NCBI RefSeq assembly: GCF_018403225.1
Contig: NZ_BOSG01000002.1
Coordinates: forward strand, 558,001-622,000
Source of the DNA: Paenibacillus sp. J23TS9
GTDB taxonomy: Bacteria > Bacillota > Bacilli > Paenibacillales > Paenibacillaceae
DNA length: 64,000 bases
Direction: 5' to 3'
Notes under the pieces: generated by a model
The model's input: only the letters and a program-made list of their open reading frames with translations
What the model was told of the DNA's origin: nothing
The model's database searches: none
In this document: in pieces, positions 43,868 to 53,510 of the stretch
How positions within the stretch are numbered: position 1 is the first letter of the stretch
Layout of the letters: each line of letters begins with the position of its first letter
Position numbers and translations under genes: made by a program

Positions 43868-44986
43868 TCAATATTCCGCATTGGAATAGGATTGAAGAGC
43901 CTTGTATTCACCGTCCTCTTCCCCCATCTTTTCGAGCAGCACACGCTGCGACGGGTATGCCAGCCGGATTCCCTCTTCCTCCAGCACCTCAAGCACCATC
44001 AAATTCACTTCCTGCCGCGTCTTCAGGTACTCCGCCCACACGGTCGTTTTGGTAAAAAAGTAGAACATGATGCCGAGACTGCTCTCCTGAAACTCCGTAA
44101 ACTTGACCATAATCGTTACCGGATCAATTTTTTCATCTTCACTTAGCATCCGTTCCAGACGCTCCGTAGCTGCTGCCAGCCGCAGACGGTCTGAATCGAG
44201 CGCCACGTTCAGAGTGAAATTGATCCTGCGCTTGCCCATCCGGCTCCAGTTCGTAATCGGCTGACCTGAAAGTGTGGCATTAGGCACCGTGACCAAGGCG
44301 TCCGCAAAGGTGCGGATTTTTGTGCTCCGGAAGGTGATATCATCCACGAATCCTTCTACGCTCGGCGTGAGTATCCAGTCTCCTTTGGAAAATGGCTTTT
44401 CCAGGATGATGACGATCCCCCCAATGATATTGCCGAGCGTGTCCTTGGCCGCCAGCGCGAGCGCCAAACTGCCCAGCCCCATACCTGCAACCACACCGTT
44501 GATGCTGAACCCCCACTCGGATGCGACCAAAGTGATGATCAGTACAAATACAACAAACCGCAGCACCTTGGATAAGAACGGAATCAGCATGCTGGAATCA
44601 TCGAGCCGGATCTTCTTGCTGATTTCCTCCAGCAAAAAGGAGGATTGATTGGATAAAACCAACAGACCCCATCCAACCAGGATAATCACCGCACTCCGGA
44701 ACCACCGGTCCAGCATGATTGCAGTGAGCCAGAGCGGCGGCAAAAGATAGTTCAAGCCCAGATACACGCCAAGCAGCACAATAAACAGCCGCAGCGGCTT
44801 CTCAAAAGCCTGCCTCCACATCAGCGTCTGCTCGCCCGCTTTAAACTTTTTGTTAATAAACGCGAAAACATATGTAACCAACAGCCGGTTTATGATGAAA
44901 AAAACGAACATAATACCGAAGGCGATCAACATGTCCATCCACCGGATCTGGTGGTAAACATCCCCTGCCCATTCCCAAATTTTCAT
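43868..44986 (-). CDS. MscS-family mechanosensitive ion channel
   Basis: 372 residues. Five hydrophobic segments in the N-terminal half, then the pore helix and beta domain typical of MscS: GVVAGMGLGSLALALAAKDTLGNIIGGIVIILEKPFSKGDW, followed by VEGFVDDITFRSTKIRTFADALVTVPNATLSGQPITNWSRM. It releases solutes on osmotic downshift. The extra N-terminal helices place it in the longer YkuT/YhdY-like group. RBS GGGGGTG. Its stop is 20 nt from the udk terminator (convergent genes). Promoter not identified. Confidence 0.9.
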   Translation of the reverse strand: MKIWEWAGDVYHQIRWMDMLIAFGIMFVFFIINRLLVTYVFAFINKKFKAGEQTLMWRQAFEKPLRLFIVLLGVYLGLNYLLPPLWLTAIMLDRWFRSAVIILVGWGLLVLSNQSSFLLEEISKKIRLDDSSMLIPFLSKVLRFVVFVLIITLVASEWGFSINGVVAGMGLGSLALALAAKDTLGNIIGGIVIILEKPFSKGDWILTPSVEGFVDDITFRSTKIRTFADALVTVPNATLSGQPITNWSRMGKRRINFTLNVALDSDRLRLAAATERLERMLSEDEKIDPVTIMVKFTEFQESSLGIMFYFFTKTTVWAEYLKTRQEVNLMVLEVLEEEGIRLAYPSQRVLLEKMGEEDGEYKALQSYSNAEY

Positions 44987-45087
44987 GGTGACACCCCCAA
45001 AAAATTGAAGTCATCATTGTATCATTTCTTTCACCCTATTGTCTAAGCAACGAGGACAACCCAACAAACCAGACTATGCAAAACAAT

Positions 45088-45117
45088 GAAAAAAAAGAAC
45101 ATCGAAAAGGATGTCCT
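45088..45117 (-). terminator. Terminator after third TCS regulator
   Basis: Minus strand: AGGACATC-cttttc-GATGTTCT (one G-U pair) followed by T8. Ends the third importer/TCS transcript. Confidence 0.8.
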
Positions 45118-45183
45118 GATGTGAAAGATTCTATTCTATAGCTGCCTACGCCTGTGGTGCCTCTATCTCAAGATTGACGTGAA

Positions 45184-46770
45184 CTACATGTACTGGCTTG
45201 GTGATAACCCAAAATGCTGCTTAAACAGCTTCACAAAGTAGCTTTTATTGTCGTAGCCAAGCATGAGCGCGACCTTTTCCACGGTATGATCAGGATGAAG
45301 CAGCAGCAGCTTCGCCTTCTCCATTTTCATCCGGGTGACATGCTCAATGAAATTCTCACCGGTCTCTTTCTTATATAATCTGCTGAAGTAGCTCAGATTC
45401 AGATGCAATCGGTCCGCTACTTCCTCCAAGGTGATTTTCCGGTGCAGATTAAGCTGGACATATTTCTGGGCATCGATGATTTCCGATTTCTTGCTCTTCT
45501 TGGAAATCTGCTCGGCATGAATAACGGCCTCATTCATGAACTTCAGCAGCCAATCCCTCAGTTCGCTCACGTTCAACATTTGAGCGATATCATGCTGAAC
45601 CTTTTCTGTGTCAAAATATATACTGAATTTCAATTTGAGCTGCAGATCAAGCGCCAGCTTCCAGACAAATTGCTTGACGTTTGAGGGCTGGAATCTTCGG
45701 CTTTCAATAAATTCAAAAAATGATTTGATGACCGACTCGATGTCTCCATTCTCTTCAATTAGCAGGTGGTTCAGTCTTTCGCTGTATTCGGAATAATGGA
45801 TGAAGATATCCTCTTGATGAACCTTAGGAGCTATATCAAAGGACTTCACAATAACAGGCCCGCTGGAGTAGAAAAAATCATCCGCTGATGAAAGCAGCTT
45901 CGGCAGCTGCCGTTTAATGCCCTCTCCACTGCTAATCATTTCGCCGATCAGCATGGATACCTCAATTTTCAGGTATTTCGTAAAAGCCTTCTGAAGATGA
46001 TTTGAAATCTGGACCATCTTATCGTAAGGGTTCGATATTAGCTCCTTCCGGCAAGCACACAGCAAAAAAAACTCTTGGGCGGAATAGCTGAAAAAGATGA
46101 CGTTCTGCTCTTCGCGAAGCAGCTCCTCCACTGTATTCTCCACAATGAATTTCACCATATCCCCGCTGTTATACCGGACAATGGCATCCTGAAAACGGTG
46201 AATCCTGCAGCATACGGGAATAAAATGTCCCAGCGTAATATCCAGACCATATTCCTGAAGCTGTTCATAGAGCGTTGTGTCCTCCAAAACAGGACTAGAC
46301 AGTAGATTCCGAAGCCATTTTTCTTTTAATGCCTCCCGGCTGCGATTGGCCTGGTAATTTAAACGATCCACATGAAGCTTCAGGTGACGGTCGTCATCCA
46401 TTTTGCCTCTCACTCTTTCGAGAATATCCTTCATGCGCTCCAAGCTGAGCGATTCTTTCAGAATGTAATCCTGAACTCCCAGCTGGACGGCCTGCTGCGC
46501 AAAATGAAACTCGTCATGACATGACAAGATCACGAAGCGGGTTTTAGCAGCCCCTGCCTGAAGCTGTTTTATAAAAGAAAGACCATCCAAAACAGGCATC
46601 CCTATGTCCGTTATGATAAGATCAGGAACCATCTCGCCGCACTTACGAATGGCATCATGCGCATTGGTGTATGCACCTGCCAGCTCGAAGCCCAATTCAT
46701 TCCACGGAACCAATTTTTCCAGAAAATTAAGCACCATCACATCATCATCGACCAGCATGACTTGATACAT
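45184..46770 (-). CDS. YesN-type response regulator (receiver + AraC HTH), third sugar system
   Basis: 528 residues. Receiver domain with Asp8/9/10, phospho-acceptor Asp55 in IITDIGMP and Lys in ILKESL; a middle region of about 290 residues; C-terminal AraC domain (LEEVADRLHLNLSYFSRLYKKETGENF, VEKVALMLGYDNKSYFVKLFKQHFGLSPSQYM). The start codon lies inside the kinase gene (26-nt overlap), with RBS GAGGAG. It presumably activates the importer operon directly upstream. No AGTCAAA- or cre-type element was found in that operon leader. Confidence 0.9.
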   Translation of the reverse strand: MYQVMLVDDDVMVLNFLEKLVPWNELGFELAGAYTNAHDAIRKCGEMVPDLIITDIGMPVLDGLSFIKQLQAGAAKTRFVILSCHDEFHFAQQAVQLGVQDYILKESLSLERMKDILERVRGKMDDDRHLKLHVDRLNYQANRSREALKEKWLRNLLSSPVLEDTTLYEQLQEYGLDITLGHFIPVCCRIHRFQDAIVRYNSGDMVKFIVENTVEELLREEQNVIFFSYSAQEFFLLCACRKELISNPYDKMVQISNHLQKAFTKYLKIEVSMLIGEMISSGEGIKRQLPKLLSSADDFFYSSGPVIVKSFDIAPKVHQEDIFIHYSEYSERLNHLLIEENGDIESVIKSFFEFIESRRFQPSNVKQFVWKLALDLQLKLKFSIYFDTEKVQHDIAQMLNVSELRDWLLKFMNEAVIHAEQISKKSKKSEIIDAQKYVQLNLHRKITLEEVADRLHLNLSYFSRLYKKETGENFIEHVTRMKMEKAKLLLLHPDHTVEKVALMLGYDNKSYFVKLFKQHFGLSPSQYM

Positions 46771-48517
46771 CCCTGTTCTCCTCTCTAATCGTTAATGGAA
46801 TCCTTAATGTAATGGTTAAGCCCGATTCAAGCGTGCTGTACATTTCCATGGCGAATAAATCTCCATATATAATCTGCAGTCTTTCTTTAACGTTCTTGAG
46901 TCCGATACCTGAAACCGGAGAACCGCTCTGGATTTCGAGCATTTTCTCTTCCGTTAGACCGATTCCGGAATCCTTGATTTGTATAAAGAGAAAGCCTGAC
47001 TGCTTCCACGCAGATATTGAAATCTCGCCTTGCTTTTGCTGCAGCCCATGTATATAAGCATTCTCGACAAGCGGCTGCAGTGTAAACCGGGGAATCGATT
47101 CCAAAAGCGTATCCGAGGCCAGGTTGGTGTGCAGCTCGATGCCTTCACTATGCCTGAAATTCATAAGCCGCATGTAATGCTCGATCGTTCCGACTTCCTC
47201 ATGCAGCGGAACAAATTCATTGTTCCGGTTGATCGTCATCCGAAGCAGCGTAGACAGCGAACCTATATTATCCGCAATGTCATGCTTTCCGCCAAGTATC
47301 GCCTGCAAGCGGATAGAATTAAGGGTATTGAACAGAAAATGCGGGTTAATCTGAGCCTGCAGCAGCTCCAGTTCAGCCATCCGTTTGCGGGACTGCTCCC
47401 ATTCAATTTGGTGAATCATCTCTCCAACCCGATCGAGCATGCTGTCAAAAGCCAGACCCAAATGGCCTACCTCGTCCTGTCCCTTCACCTTGGAGCGTTC
47501 CTGCAGCAGTCCTTTTTCCACTTTCGCGGCCGTTCGGGCCAGTCTCATAATCGGCTTGGTCCATTGATTCAAGAAATAGAAAAGAACTATGGCGAACAGC
47601 ATGAAGAATATAATTTGCAAAACAAATACGTAACTAAAGATATTGCCAATCTTACTTGTAACGCTTTCATAAGGAGTTAAGCTTTGCATGCTCCAGCCGG
47701 CAAACGGAAGTGGATGTTTGACCGAAATATACTCAAGCCCGTTCCATTTAACGATATCAAAAGCTCCAGTGGAGGAGCTCTGGGCCCGAAAAGATTGCCC
47801 GATCTGCTCCGGATCGGTATGGGAAATGATTCTGCCTTTTGCGTCGAGCACCATCATAACCTGGTCGGAAGCATACTTGGCGAAGATTTGGCTGAATTGT
47901 TCTTCAGGTTTACTCAAAATGATGTACGCATTGACGCCGTTATTATAGAGCTGAAATGTGCGCACAATGGTGACCAGATTCGGCGCCATCTCCGCATCTG
48001 CCCGGACGTAGTTCTGTTGAGTACCAAGCCAGGATGTCGTATTCATCGGCTCCTTGGACAGTTCCTGCAGCCACGGCTCACCATACATATATTTCAAGTC
48101 ATTTTTATAAGTAGAATAGTTGCTGAAATAGAGGCCGCCAGGGAGCAGAATCGTCACGTAGGTTTTGCCCCCGAAAAACGTGATACGCTCCAATTTCTCG
48201 GTAATTTGCTTAAAAGAGAAAAAATCGACAGTACCCGTGTTGTCTTGTTTGTATTTATTCCAGGCCACGCGCAGGTCCGTGATCATTGCGCTATCATACT
48301 GGATGGAATTAAAGGCGTTGACCATGTCTTTCATAATGTTGGACTCATAGAGATCCGCCACTTCAAGTGACTGCTCGGCTTTGTCGACGGCCTTGTTCCT
48401 AAGCTCATTTTTCGTATAGAATCCCGTCAATACCAAGGTAATGACCGAAGGGAGAACAAGACATAAAAGTGATGTGATAATAAGTTTCTGTCTCCAGCTC
48501 CATTTTGGAAACCGCAT
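46745..48517 (-). CDS. YesM-type sensor histidine kinase, third sugar system
   Basis: 590 residues. First helix about 13-33 (LIITSLLCLVLPSVITLVLTG), a Cache-like extracytoplasmic sensor about 35-285, second helix about 290-315, HAMP about 315-370 (NQWTKPIMRLARTA). Phospho-acceptor His is in AQINPHFLFNTLNS; ATPase boxes QPLVENAYIHGLQ, KDSGIGL and GIGLKNVKERL. It overlaps the regulator gene. A strong terminator separates it from the binding-protein gene upstream, so it depends on read-through or a promoter not identified here. Confidence 0.9.
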   Translation of the reverse strand: MRFPKWSWRQKLIITSLLCLVLPSVITLVLTGFYTKNELRNKAVDKAEQSLEVADLYESNIMKDMVNAFNSIQYDSAMITDLRVAWNKYKQDNTGTVDFFSFKQITEKLERITFFGGKTYVTILLPGGLYFSNYSTYKNDLKYMYGEPWLQELSKEPMNTTSWLGTQQNYVRADAEMAPNLVTIVRTFQLYNNGVNAYIILSKPEEQFSQIFAKYASDQVMMVLDAKGRIISHTDPEQIGQSFRAQSSSTGAFDIVKWNGLEYISVKHPLPFAGWSMQSLTPYESVTSKIGNIFSYVFVLQIIFFMLFAIVLFYFLNQWTKPIMRLARTAAKVEKGLLQERSKVKGQDEVGHLGLAFDSMLDRVGEMIHQIEWEQSRKRMAELELLQAQINPHFLFNTLNSIRLQAILGGKHDIADNIGSLSTLLRMTINRNNEFVPLHEEVGTIEHYMRLMNFRHSEGIELHTNLASDTLLESIPRFTLQPLVENAYIHGLQQKQGEISISAWKQSGFLFIQIKDSGIGLTEEKMLEIQSGSPVSGIGLKNVKERLQIIYGDLFAMEMYSTLESGLTITLRIPLTIREENRDVSSHAGR

Positions 48518-48545
48518 CGCCGGCAGATGCCTCCCCTCCGTAAAA

Positions 48546-48577
48546 CAATAAAAAAAGGGGATGGTTTATCCCCTTTT
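48546..48577 (-). terminator. Terminator between binding protein and sensor kinase genes
   Basis: Minus strand: GGGGAT-aaacc-ATCCCC followed by T7. A full intrinsic terminator inside what would otherwise be a five-gene operon; the counterpart in the second glycan system is a hairpin without a T-run. Confidence 0.85.
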
Positions 48578-48593
48578 CATTATAGGATTCAAG

Positions 48594-49949
48594 CTATTTA
48601 TTCGCATCAATAATTTTCTGAAGATTCGTCTTGATGTTGTCCATCGTTTTATCAATGTCGGTGACGCCCAGAATGTAGTTATCGGCTTCGGCAATGTATG
48701 CGTTTTCCAAATCAGCTGCATAGGAAACAGTGATAGGCGGTACGGGCAGTTTAGTAACACTAAGCGTGTTGACCAATGAAGCTTTGTCAATCATATCCGG
48801 CGATAAAGTAGAAGCAATAATTTCGCCTACTTCCTTATCCAGATCGGCCTTTTTCCATGCGGATAACTGCTTCGTCAAAACCATGCCCTCCGTAGAGAGA
48901 TAACGCAGGAACTTGTAGGATTCTTCCTTGTGCTTTGATTTGGAAGAAACGACAAGCGGATCCGCTCCCCCGTAGGAATAAATATCATCGCCTTTATTGT
49001 TTGTCGGCCAAGGCGCAAATGCAGAAACGAAGGTAGCCGGGATTTTATCCGTTCCACCCGCCTCCGAGATCATCCATGGTCCAATTGGCATCATAACACC
49101 TTTTTGCTGGAAGTACTGGTCACGGTAAGGAATTTTCTGTGTAATCACATCCTGATACGGAGTTGAGGATTTATCCGTCTTCTCCATTTCATAGCGGAGC
49201 TCAAGAGATTGTTTCATTAACGGATTATCAGCGTTCAGATGAATGCCGTCATCCTGCATGATTCCCTGGTTCTCGGGAGCACTGTAGAGCTTCAGAAGGA
49301 AGTAGTCTTTCCAGGAATGAAAATGGGCGCCGTATGTCTTATTAGCTCCTTCGCCCTTCGTCAGCTTCTTGGCGTAATCTCTGAATTCGTCCCAGGTCCA
49401 GCTAGTCGGAACCGGCAAGCCAGCCTCATCTAATTTGGATTTGTTCAGAATGATAAACCACGGCCCGAATTTGCCCGGCAATGAATATCTCTTATCGTTC
49501 ACCTTCTGCTGCTCCGCTTTATACTCCTCCTCGTATTTAACGCCTTCTTTGGAGAGATAGTCATCCAGCGGTTCGAGCATGCCATTGGAAGCCCTTTGGC
49601 TGAACGCTGGTGCGGAATTCAGGGTGAAGACGTCAAAGTCGTCTCCGGAAGCATACATCAGATCGATTTTTTTGATAGATTCATTGGAGTCATTCTCCAC
49701 AAGCGGAACGTAATCTACCTTAATATCAGGGTTTTTCTGCTCAAAAGCATCAATAGCAGGTTGATAAACCGATGATTTTTCCCAACCGAGAAACTTGATC
49801 TTCACAGGCTCTGTGGTGCTTGAAGGCGTGCTGCTTTTCGGATCAGCATTTTCCGACGATGATGTTTCCCCGGATCCGCCGGAACAGCCAGCCAGTAAAC
49901 TCGATGCAACCAGCGCAGCCGTCAGGACCGACAACCATTTTTTCCCCAT
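48594..49949 (-). CDS. ABC sugar-binding lipoprotein (family 1), third sugar system
   Basis: 451 residues. The start at 49949 gives a proper signal peptide MGKKWLSVLTAALVASSLL with lipobox LAGC; the longer frame to 50018 adds a non-hydrophobic head and the RBS GGGAGG falls inside it. A Ser/Glu/Thr-rich tether is followed by a family-1 body (IKFLGWEKSSVYQPAIDAFEQKNPDIKVDYV, and the later WTWDEFRDYAKKLTKG). It delivers a sugar to the two permeases upstream. The ligand is unknown, and no hydrolase gene accompanies this set. Confidence 0.9.
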   Translation of the reverse strand: MGKKWLSVLTAALVASSLLAGCSGGSGETSSSENADPKSSTPSSTTEPVKIKFLGWEKSSVYQPAIDAFEQKNPDIKVDYVPLVENDSNESIKKIDLMYASGDDFDVFTLNSAPAFSQRASNGMLEPLDDYLSKEGVKYEEEYKAEQQKVNDKRYSLPGKFGPWFIILNKSKLDEAGLPVPTSWTWDEFRDYAKKLTKGEGANKTYGAHFHSWKDYFLLKLYSAPENQGIMQDDGIHLNADNPLMKQSLELRYEMEKTDKSSTPYQDVITQKIPYRDQYFQQKGVMMPIGPWMISEAGGTDKIPATFVSAFAPWPTNNKGDDIYSYGGADPLVVSSKSKHKEESYKFLRYLSTEGMVLTKQLSAWKKADLDKEVGEIIASTLSPDMIDKASLVNTLSVTKLPVPPITVSYAADLENAYIAEADNYILGVTDIDKTMDNIKTNLQKIIDANK

Positions 49950-50058
49950 TTCTTTTAACCTCCCATTGTAAACGATCCTTTTGTTTATATAGCACCCTAA
50001 ATTTACCGTGTTTCTCAAGGAACTCAGAGTCTCTATTTTTACTTATTAAGAATTATTT

Positions 50059-50892
50059 TTACCCTTTTACGCCGCCAAGCGCAATGCCTTCAATGACCTG
50101 CTTTTGTCCGAGAACAAAAATGGCGATGAGCGGAAGGATCGCGGAAACGGTGCCCGCCATAATGAGGGAATAATAAGCTCCGCTCTCCGAAGCAAACTTC
50201 TGAATGCCGATCTGGATCGTCGCGAGATTATCGCTGCGCAGGAAAATCAGCGGATTGGCGTAATCATTCCAGGTCCATATAAACCGGAGAATGGCATAAG
50301 TTGCGAGCGCCGGTCGAACCAGGGGTACGGCAATACGGATGAAAATCCTGGCATTTCCGGCTCCATCCATTTTGGCGGCATCCAGATAATCCTTATGAAG
50401 ACCGAGAAAAAACTGGCGCAGCATAAATGTTCCGAGTGCACTGAATGAACCAATGAGGATCAATCCCAGATGACTATCAAACAGATGCAGCCACTTGAAA
50501 ATCATGAATTGAGGCACGATGATCGAATAGCTGGGAATCATAAACGTCATCAGCACCACGACGAACAAGGCGTTCCTTCCCTTGAATTCCAAATTGGAAA
50601 ACCCGAAGGCTGCCATGCTGGAAAAGAGCAGAGAGATTAGAGTGGTTAACACGCTCACCTTAATTGTATTCCAATAATAGATGTAAAAGGGGTGCTCCCC
50701 AAACCAAACCTCATGATAATTGGCAACTATATTCCAGTGCTTCGGAATCCACTCTATCGGATATTTAAAAACGTCGATCTCCGGCTTGAAGGATGCCGAG
50801 ATCATCCACAGAAAGGGCATAACAAAGGCAATTCCGGCTATCAGCATGAGGATCGTGGCAATCGTCCTGCCAATCATGTTCTGTTTACGCAT
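50059..50892 (-). CDS. Carbohydrate ABC permease (MalG type), third sugar system
   Basis: 277 residues and six helices. ATPase-contact loop DYLDAAKMDGAGNARIFIRIAVPLVRPALATYAILRFIWTWNDYANPLIFL, C-terminal FVLGQKQVIEGIALGGVKG. It follows the partner permease by 14 nt with RBS GGGGTG and precedes the binding protein. This permease-permease-binding protein order is the same as in the second glycan system. Confidence 0.9.
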   Translation of the reverse strand: MRKQNMIGRTIATILMLIAGIAFVMPFLWMISASFKPEIDVFKYPIEWIPKHWNIVANYHEVWFGEHPFYIYYWNTIKVSVLTTLISLLFSSMAAFGFSNLEFKGRNALFVVVLMTFMIPSYSIIVPQFMIFKWLHLFDSHLGLILIGSFSALGTFMLRQFFLGLHKDYLDAAKMDGAGNARIFIRIAVPLVRPALATYAILRFIWTWNDYANPLIFLRSDNLATIQIGIQKFASESGAYYSLIMAGTVSAILPLIAIFVLGQKQVIEGIALGGVKG

Positions 50893-50906
50893 AAGTCACC
50901 CCGCTT

Positions 50907-51842
50907 CTAGTAGTTGACCCATCTTTTTTGTCCATACAATTGAAAGAGAGTGATAAGCATCACGAATCCGAAAAGCACCCAGGCCATGGAAGACGCGTAC
51001 CCTGTCTTTAAATTCTCGAAAGCCGTTGTATACAGGTAATAGGTAATGACGGACGTAGAGTAGGCTGGCCTTCCTTCCGTCAGTACTTTGATAATGTCAA
51101 ACGATTTAAATGTGCTGATAAAGCCCGTGACAAGGAGAAAGAAGGTCGTAGGCGAAACAAGCGGAAAGGTGATCTTCGAGAACCTTGTCCATGTCCCCGC
51201 CCCGTCGATATCCGCCGATTCATAGAGATCCTTGGGTATCGATTGTAAAGCCGCCATATACACGATAAGGCTAAACCCGATGCCAACCCAGACCATAATG
51301 ATCATTACGGAGGGCAGTGCATAATGGACATCGGCCAACCAGATCGGAGGATTCTTCACCCCGAGAGTCTTAAGAAATTGATTAATTGGTCCATATGAAG
51401 GGTGGAAGAGCAGTTGAAAGACGATGGCCACCGCAACGATACTAGAGATATAAGGCAGAAAAAAAATGACCTTGAAAAAGTTTTTCAGGTAAACTAACTT
51501 ATCAATGACGACTGCCAGCACCAGTGAAATGATGAGCTGAATGGGCACGACAAGCAGCAAAACCAAATTATTTTTTAATGAAATGAGAAATACCCGATCA
51601 TGAAAAAGCAGCGTGTAATTCTTGATTCCCGTAAATTTAATTTTGCCGAGCCCAGCGATAAAGCTCCAGTCCGAAAAACTGAGAATGAGCGAAATAATGG
51701 TCGGGATGATCGTGAGAACAGTCAGCCCAATCAGCATGGGCCCGATAAAAAGATAGCCTGACAGGTTGTCTCCCCGTTTCCGTCTCGGACGCACGGCCGT
51801 GGTCTGCGTTCCCTTTTCCGTCTCCGCTAATGCCTTGTTCAT
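50907..51842 (-). CDS. Carbohydrate ABC permease (MalF/UgpA type), third sugar system
   Basis: 311 residues. The start at 51842 (MNKALAETEKG) is favoured by GAGGTG 6-7 nt upstream; an ATG at 51860 precedes that RBS. Basic N-terminus, six helices, EAA-type loop YESADIDGAGTWTRFSKITFPLVSPTTFFLL. First gene of the operon. A possible -10 TATGAT is at 51878-51883, with no TTGACA-like -35, again suggesting activator dependence. Confidence 0.9.
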   Translation of the reverse strand: MNKALAETEKGTQTTAVRPRRKRGDNLSGYLFIGPMLIGLTVLTIIPTIISLILSFSDWSFIAGLGKIKFTGIKNYTLLFHDRVFLISLKNNLVLLLVVPIQLIISLVLAVVIDKLVYLKNFFKVIFFLPYISSIVAVAIVFQLLFHPSYGPINQFLKTLGVKNPPIWLADVHYALPSVMIIMVWVGIGFSLIVYMAALQSIPKDLYESADIDGAGTWTRFSKITFPLVSPTTFFLLVTGFISTFKSFDIIKVLTEGRPAYSTSVITYYLYTTAFENLKTGYASSMAWVLFGFVMLITLFQLYGQKRWVNY

Positions 51843-51987
51843 AGAATGCACCTCATTCACGTAGAGTTCATAAACAAATCATAACGAAAGTCGGAGTCAC
51901 GAATAAGAAATGAAAATGACCGATTTGAAAATATATTTACTTTTTCTAACAAAGAACCAGAGCACGAAATCTTATTACACTCCAACA

Positions 51988-52035
51988 GAAAAGAGTGTCC
52001 CTAGCCACTGACATGGCTTGTGGGACACCCCTCAT
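51988..52035 (-). terminator. Terminator after anti-sigma gene
   Basis: Minus strand: GGGTGTCCC...AGCCA-tgtcag-TGGCT...GGGACACTC followed by TTTTCT. Ends the sigma/anti-sigma operon. Confidence 0.82.
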
Positions 52036-52053
52036 TTTATGATTGAATAGACC

Positions 52054-52917
52054 TCATTGTCTGATTACTTGAGGATTATCATTGCTCATCCAGCTGTCAA
52101 CATGGAGCGGCTCGCTGTAATCCTCCCGGGCAGATAATTCACGAAGAAGGTCCTCTGCATCACTGCGCGACGCAAAACCGCCCATCGCTACGACATACTT
52201 ACCGTTCTTTGTTTTAATGACATTGCTGCCATCCTCCGCATACTGCTCATCGAGCATCCCCAGCATCTCACCAAGCTCCATTTCCTGGCTTCGAACATAG
52301 AAGACTTCATGCGTTTTCTCCTTCTCTGCGGCGCCAAACAACTTCAGCTGAATGAACCCGGGCTTCTGGTACTCGGACACGGAATAGTCGATGTTATCCT
52401 TGAGTTCAACCACAAAGCGCACCGCCGAATCATCCAGAATGACATTGCTGTAGACATCCTTCACATTCGACAGAGCGCCGATATCCTGCTTCAGCTTCTC
52501 AAAATCAAGATTACGGACCCCATTAAACGTAAAGATCAGACGATTCGGTGCTTCCTTGCGATCGACCGTGTATGCCGGAGCATTCGAGATCTGCTCACCA
52601 TCGATATTGAAGTGAATATTCAGCGTATTTTCCTGAACCGTCGTTGTGACGGACACGCCATCCGTGCGCTCGCCCCCGCTGCCAACCTGAAGCACCTTTA
52701 CAATGGAGCCAATAACGGGTATATCGGATAAAGCCATGGCCACGCTCGGCACGTTAACGGTAATCATGAGAGCCGCACAAGCAGCCACGAGGGTGGACGA
52801 GCCGCGAAGCCATCTCATTTTCCGTTTATGGATGCGCCCCCGCTGCGTGGCTTCATGAATAACCCCGGAGAGGCGGGATGGAATCTCGATATTTTCGTAG
52901 CTTTCTTTTCCTGTCAT
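52054..52917 (-). CDS. Anti-sigma factor (DUF4179-like) with C-terminal SPOR-like domain
   Basis: 287 residues. Cytoplasmic N-terminus (about 1-40) with basic residues, one membrane helix about 41-60 (LVAACAALMITVNVPSVAMAL), then an extracytoplasmic part. Residues about 90-190 look like an AMIN-type beta fold (NRLIFTFNGVRNLDFEKL). The C-terminus about 205-275 has SPOR-like features (FYVRSQEMELGEMLGMLDEQY, KYVVAMGGFASRSDAEDLLREL). It overlaps the sigma gene by 4 nt, the usual sigma/anti-sigma layout. A SPOR-like tail, which in other proteins binds denuded peptidoglycan, hints that the sensed signal is cell-wall state. Confidence 0.75.
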   Translation of the reverse strand: MTGKESYENIEIPSRLSGVIHEATQRGRIHKRKMRWLRGSSTLVAACAALMITVNVPSVAMALSDIPVIGSIVKVLQVGSGGERTDGVSVTTTVQENTLNIHFNIDGEQISNAPAYTVDRKEAPNRLIFTFNGVRNLDFEKLKQDIGALSNVKDVYSNVILDDSAVRFVVELKDNIDYSVSEYQKPGFIQLKLFGAAEKEKTHEVFYVRSQEMELGEMLGMLDEQYAEDGSNVIKTKNGKYVVAMGGFASRSDAEDLLRELSAREDYSEPLHVDSWMSNDNPQVIRQ

Positions 52918-53438
52918 GTGATATCCACCTCTTCCTTTATTAAATGTTTCTTTAGTTTGGCAAGAATACGGTAAACCTTTGTTTTGACGGTGTTTTCCGG
53001 CATAGATAACACATCAGCCATGTCCTTAAAACGCTGGTCCTCAAAATATTTCAGAATAATAAAGGCTTTGTCCTCCGGCTGCAGCCGATCCAGCGCCTGA
53101 TATAGATCCCACTTTTCCTCCAGTAAAACCGGATCCTCCTTGGCTGGTAACTCTACCGCACTGTCCTCAATATAGGTGTATTTCTTATTTTTCCTCATAT
53201 GATCCAAAGCACAGTTGATCACAATCCGGCTGATCCAGGTCTCGAAGTACTCCGGGTTTTTCATTTTTCCAAAGGATAGATAGGCTTTGTACGTTGCTTC
53301 CGATACGATTTCCAAAGCCTCCTGTTCATTTTTCACATAACAGTAAGCAAACCGGTAGAGCTTTTCTTTGCAGGCCTCTATTTGCTCACTGAACTGCTGT
53401 TCTGTTAATTTTTTGTTTTCTTGGTTCAGTTTGTTCAC
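52914..53438 (-). CDS. ECF-type RNA polymerase sigma factor (SigV-like)
   Basis: 174 residues. Region 2 with YRFAYCYVKNEQEALEIVSEATYKAYLSF and WISRIVINCALDHMRKNKK; region 4 with LQPEDKAFIILKYFEDQRFKDMADVLSMPENTVKTKVYRILAKLKK. It directs polymerase to envelope-stress-type promoters. GTG start at 53438; note that a near-perfect SD (AAGGGGGTG) covers this GTG and would be ideally spaced for CTG at 53429, so the true start may differ by three codons. A matching ECF promoter lies upstream, implying autoregulation. Confidence 0.88.
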   Translation of the reverse strand: MNKLNQENKKLTEQQFSEQIEACKEKLYRFAYCYVKNEQEALEIVSEATYKAYLSFGKMKNPEYFETWISRIVINCALDHMRKNKKYTYIEDSAVELPAKEDPVLLEEKWDLYQALDRLQPEDKAFIILKYFEDQRFKDMADVLSMPENTVKTKVYRILAKLKKHLIKEEVDIT

Positions 53439-53510
53439 CCCCTTGCGGCTAAAGCATTCAACTTATACCGCCTAATCCTGAAAAAGAGTCATTATATGCT
53501 GTTATGCCCG

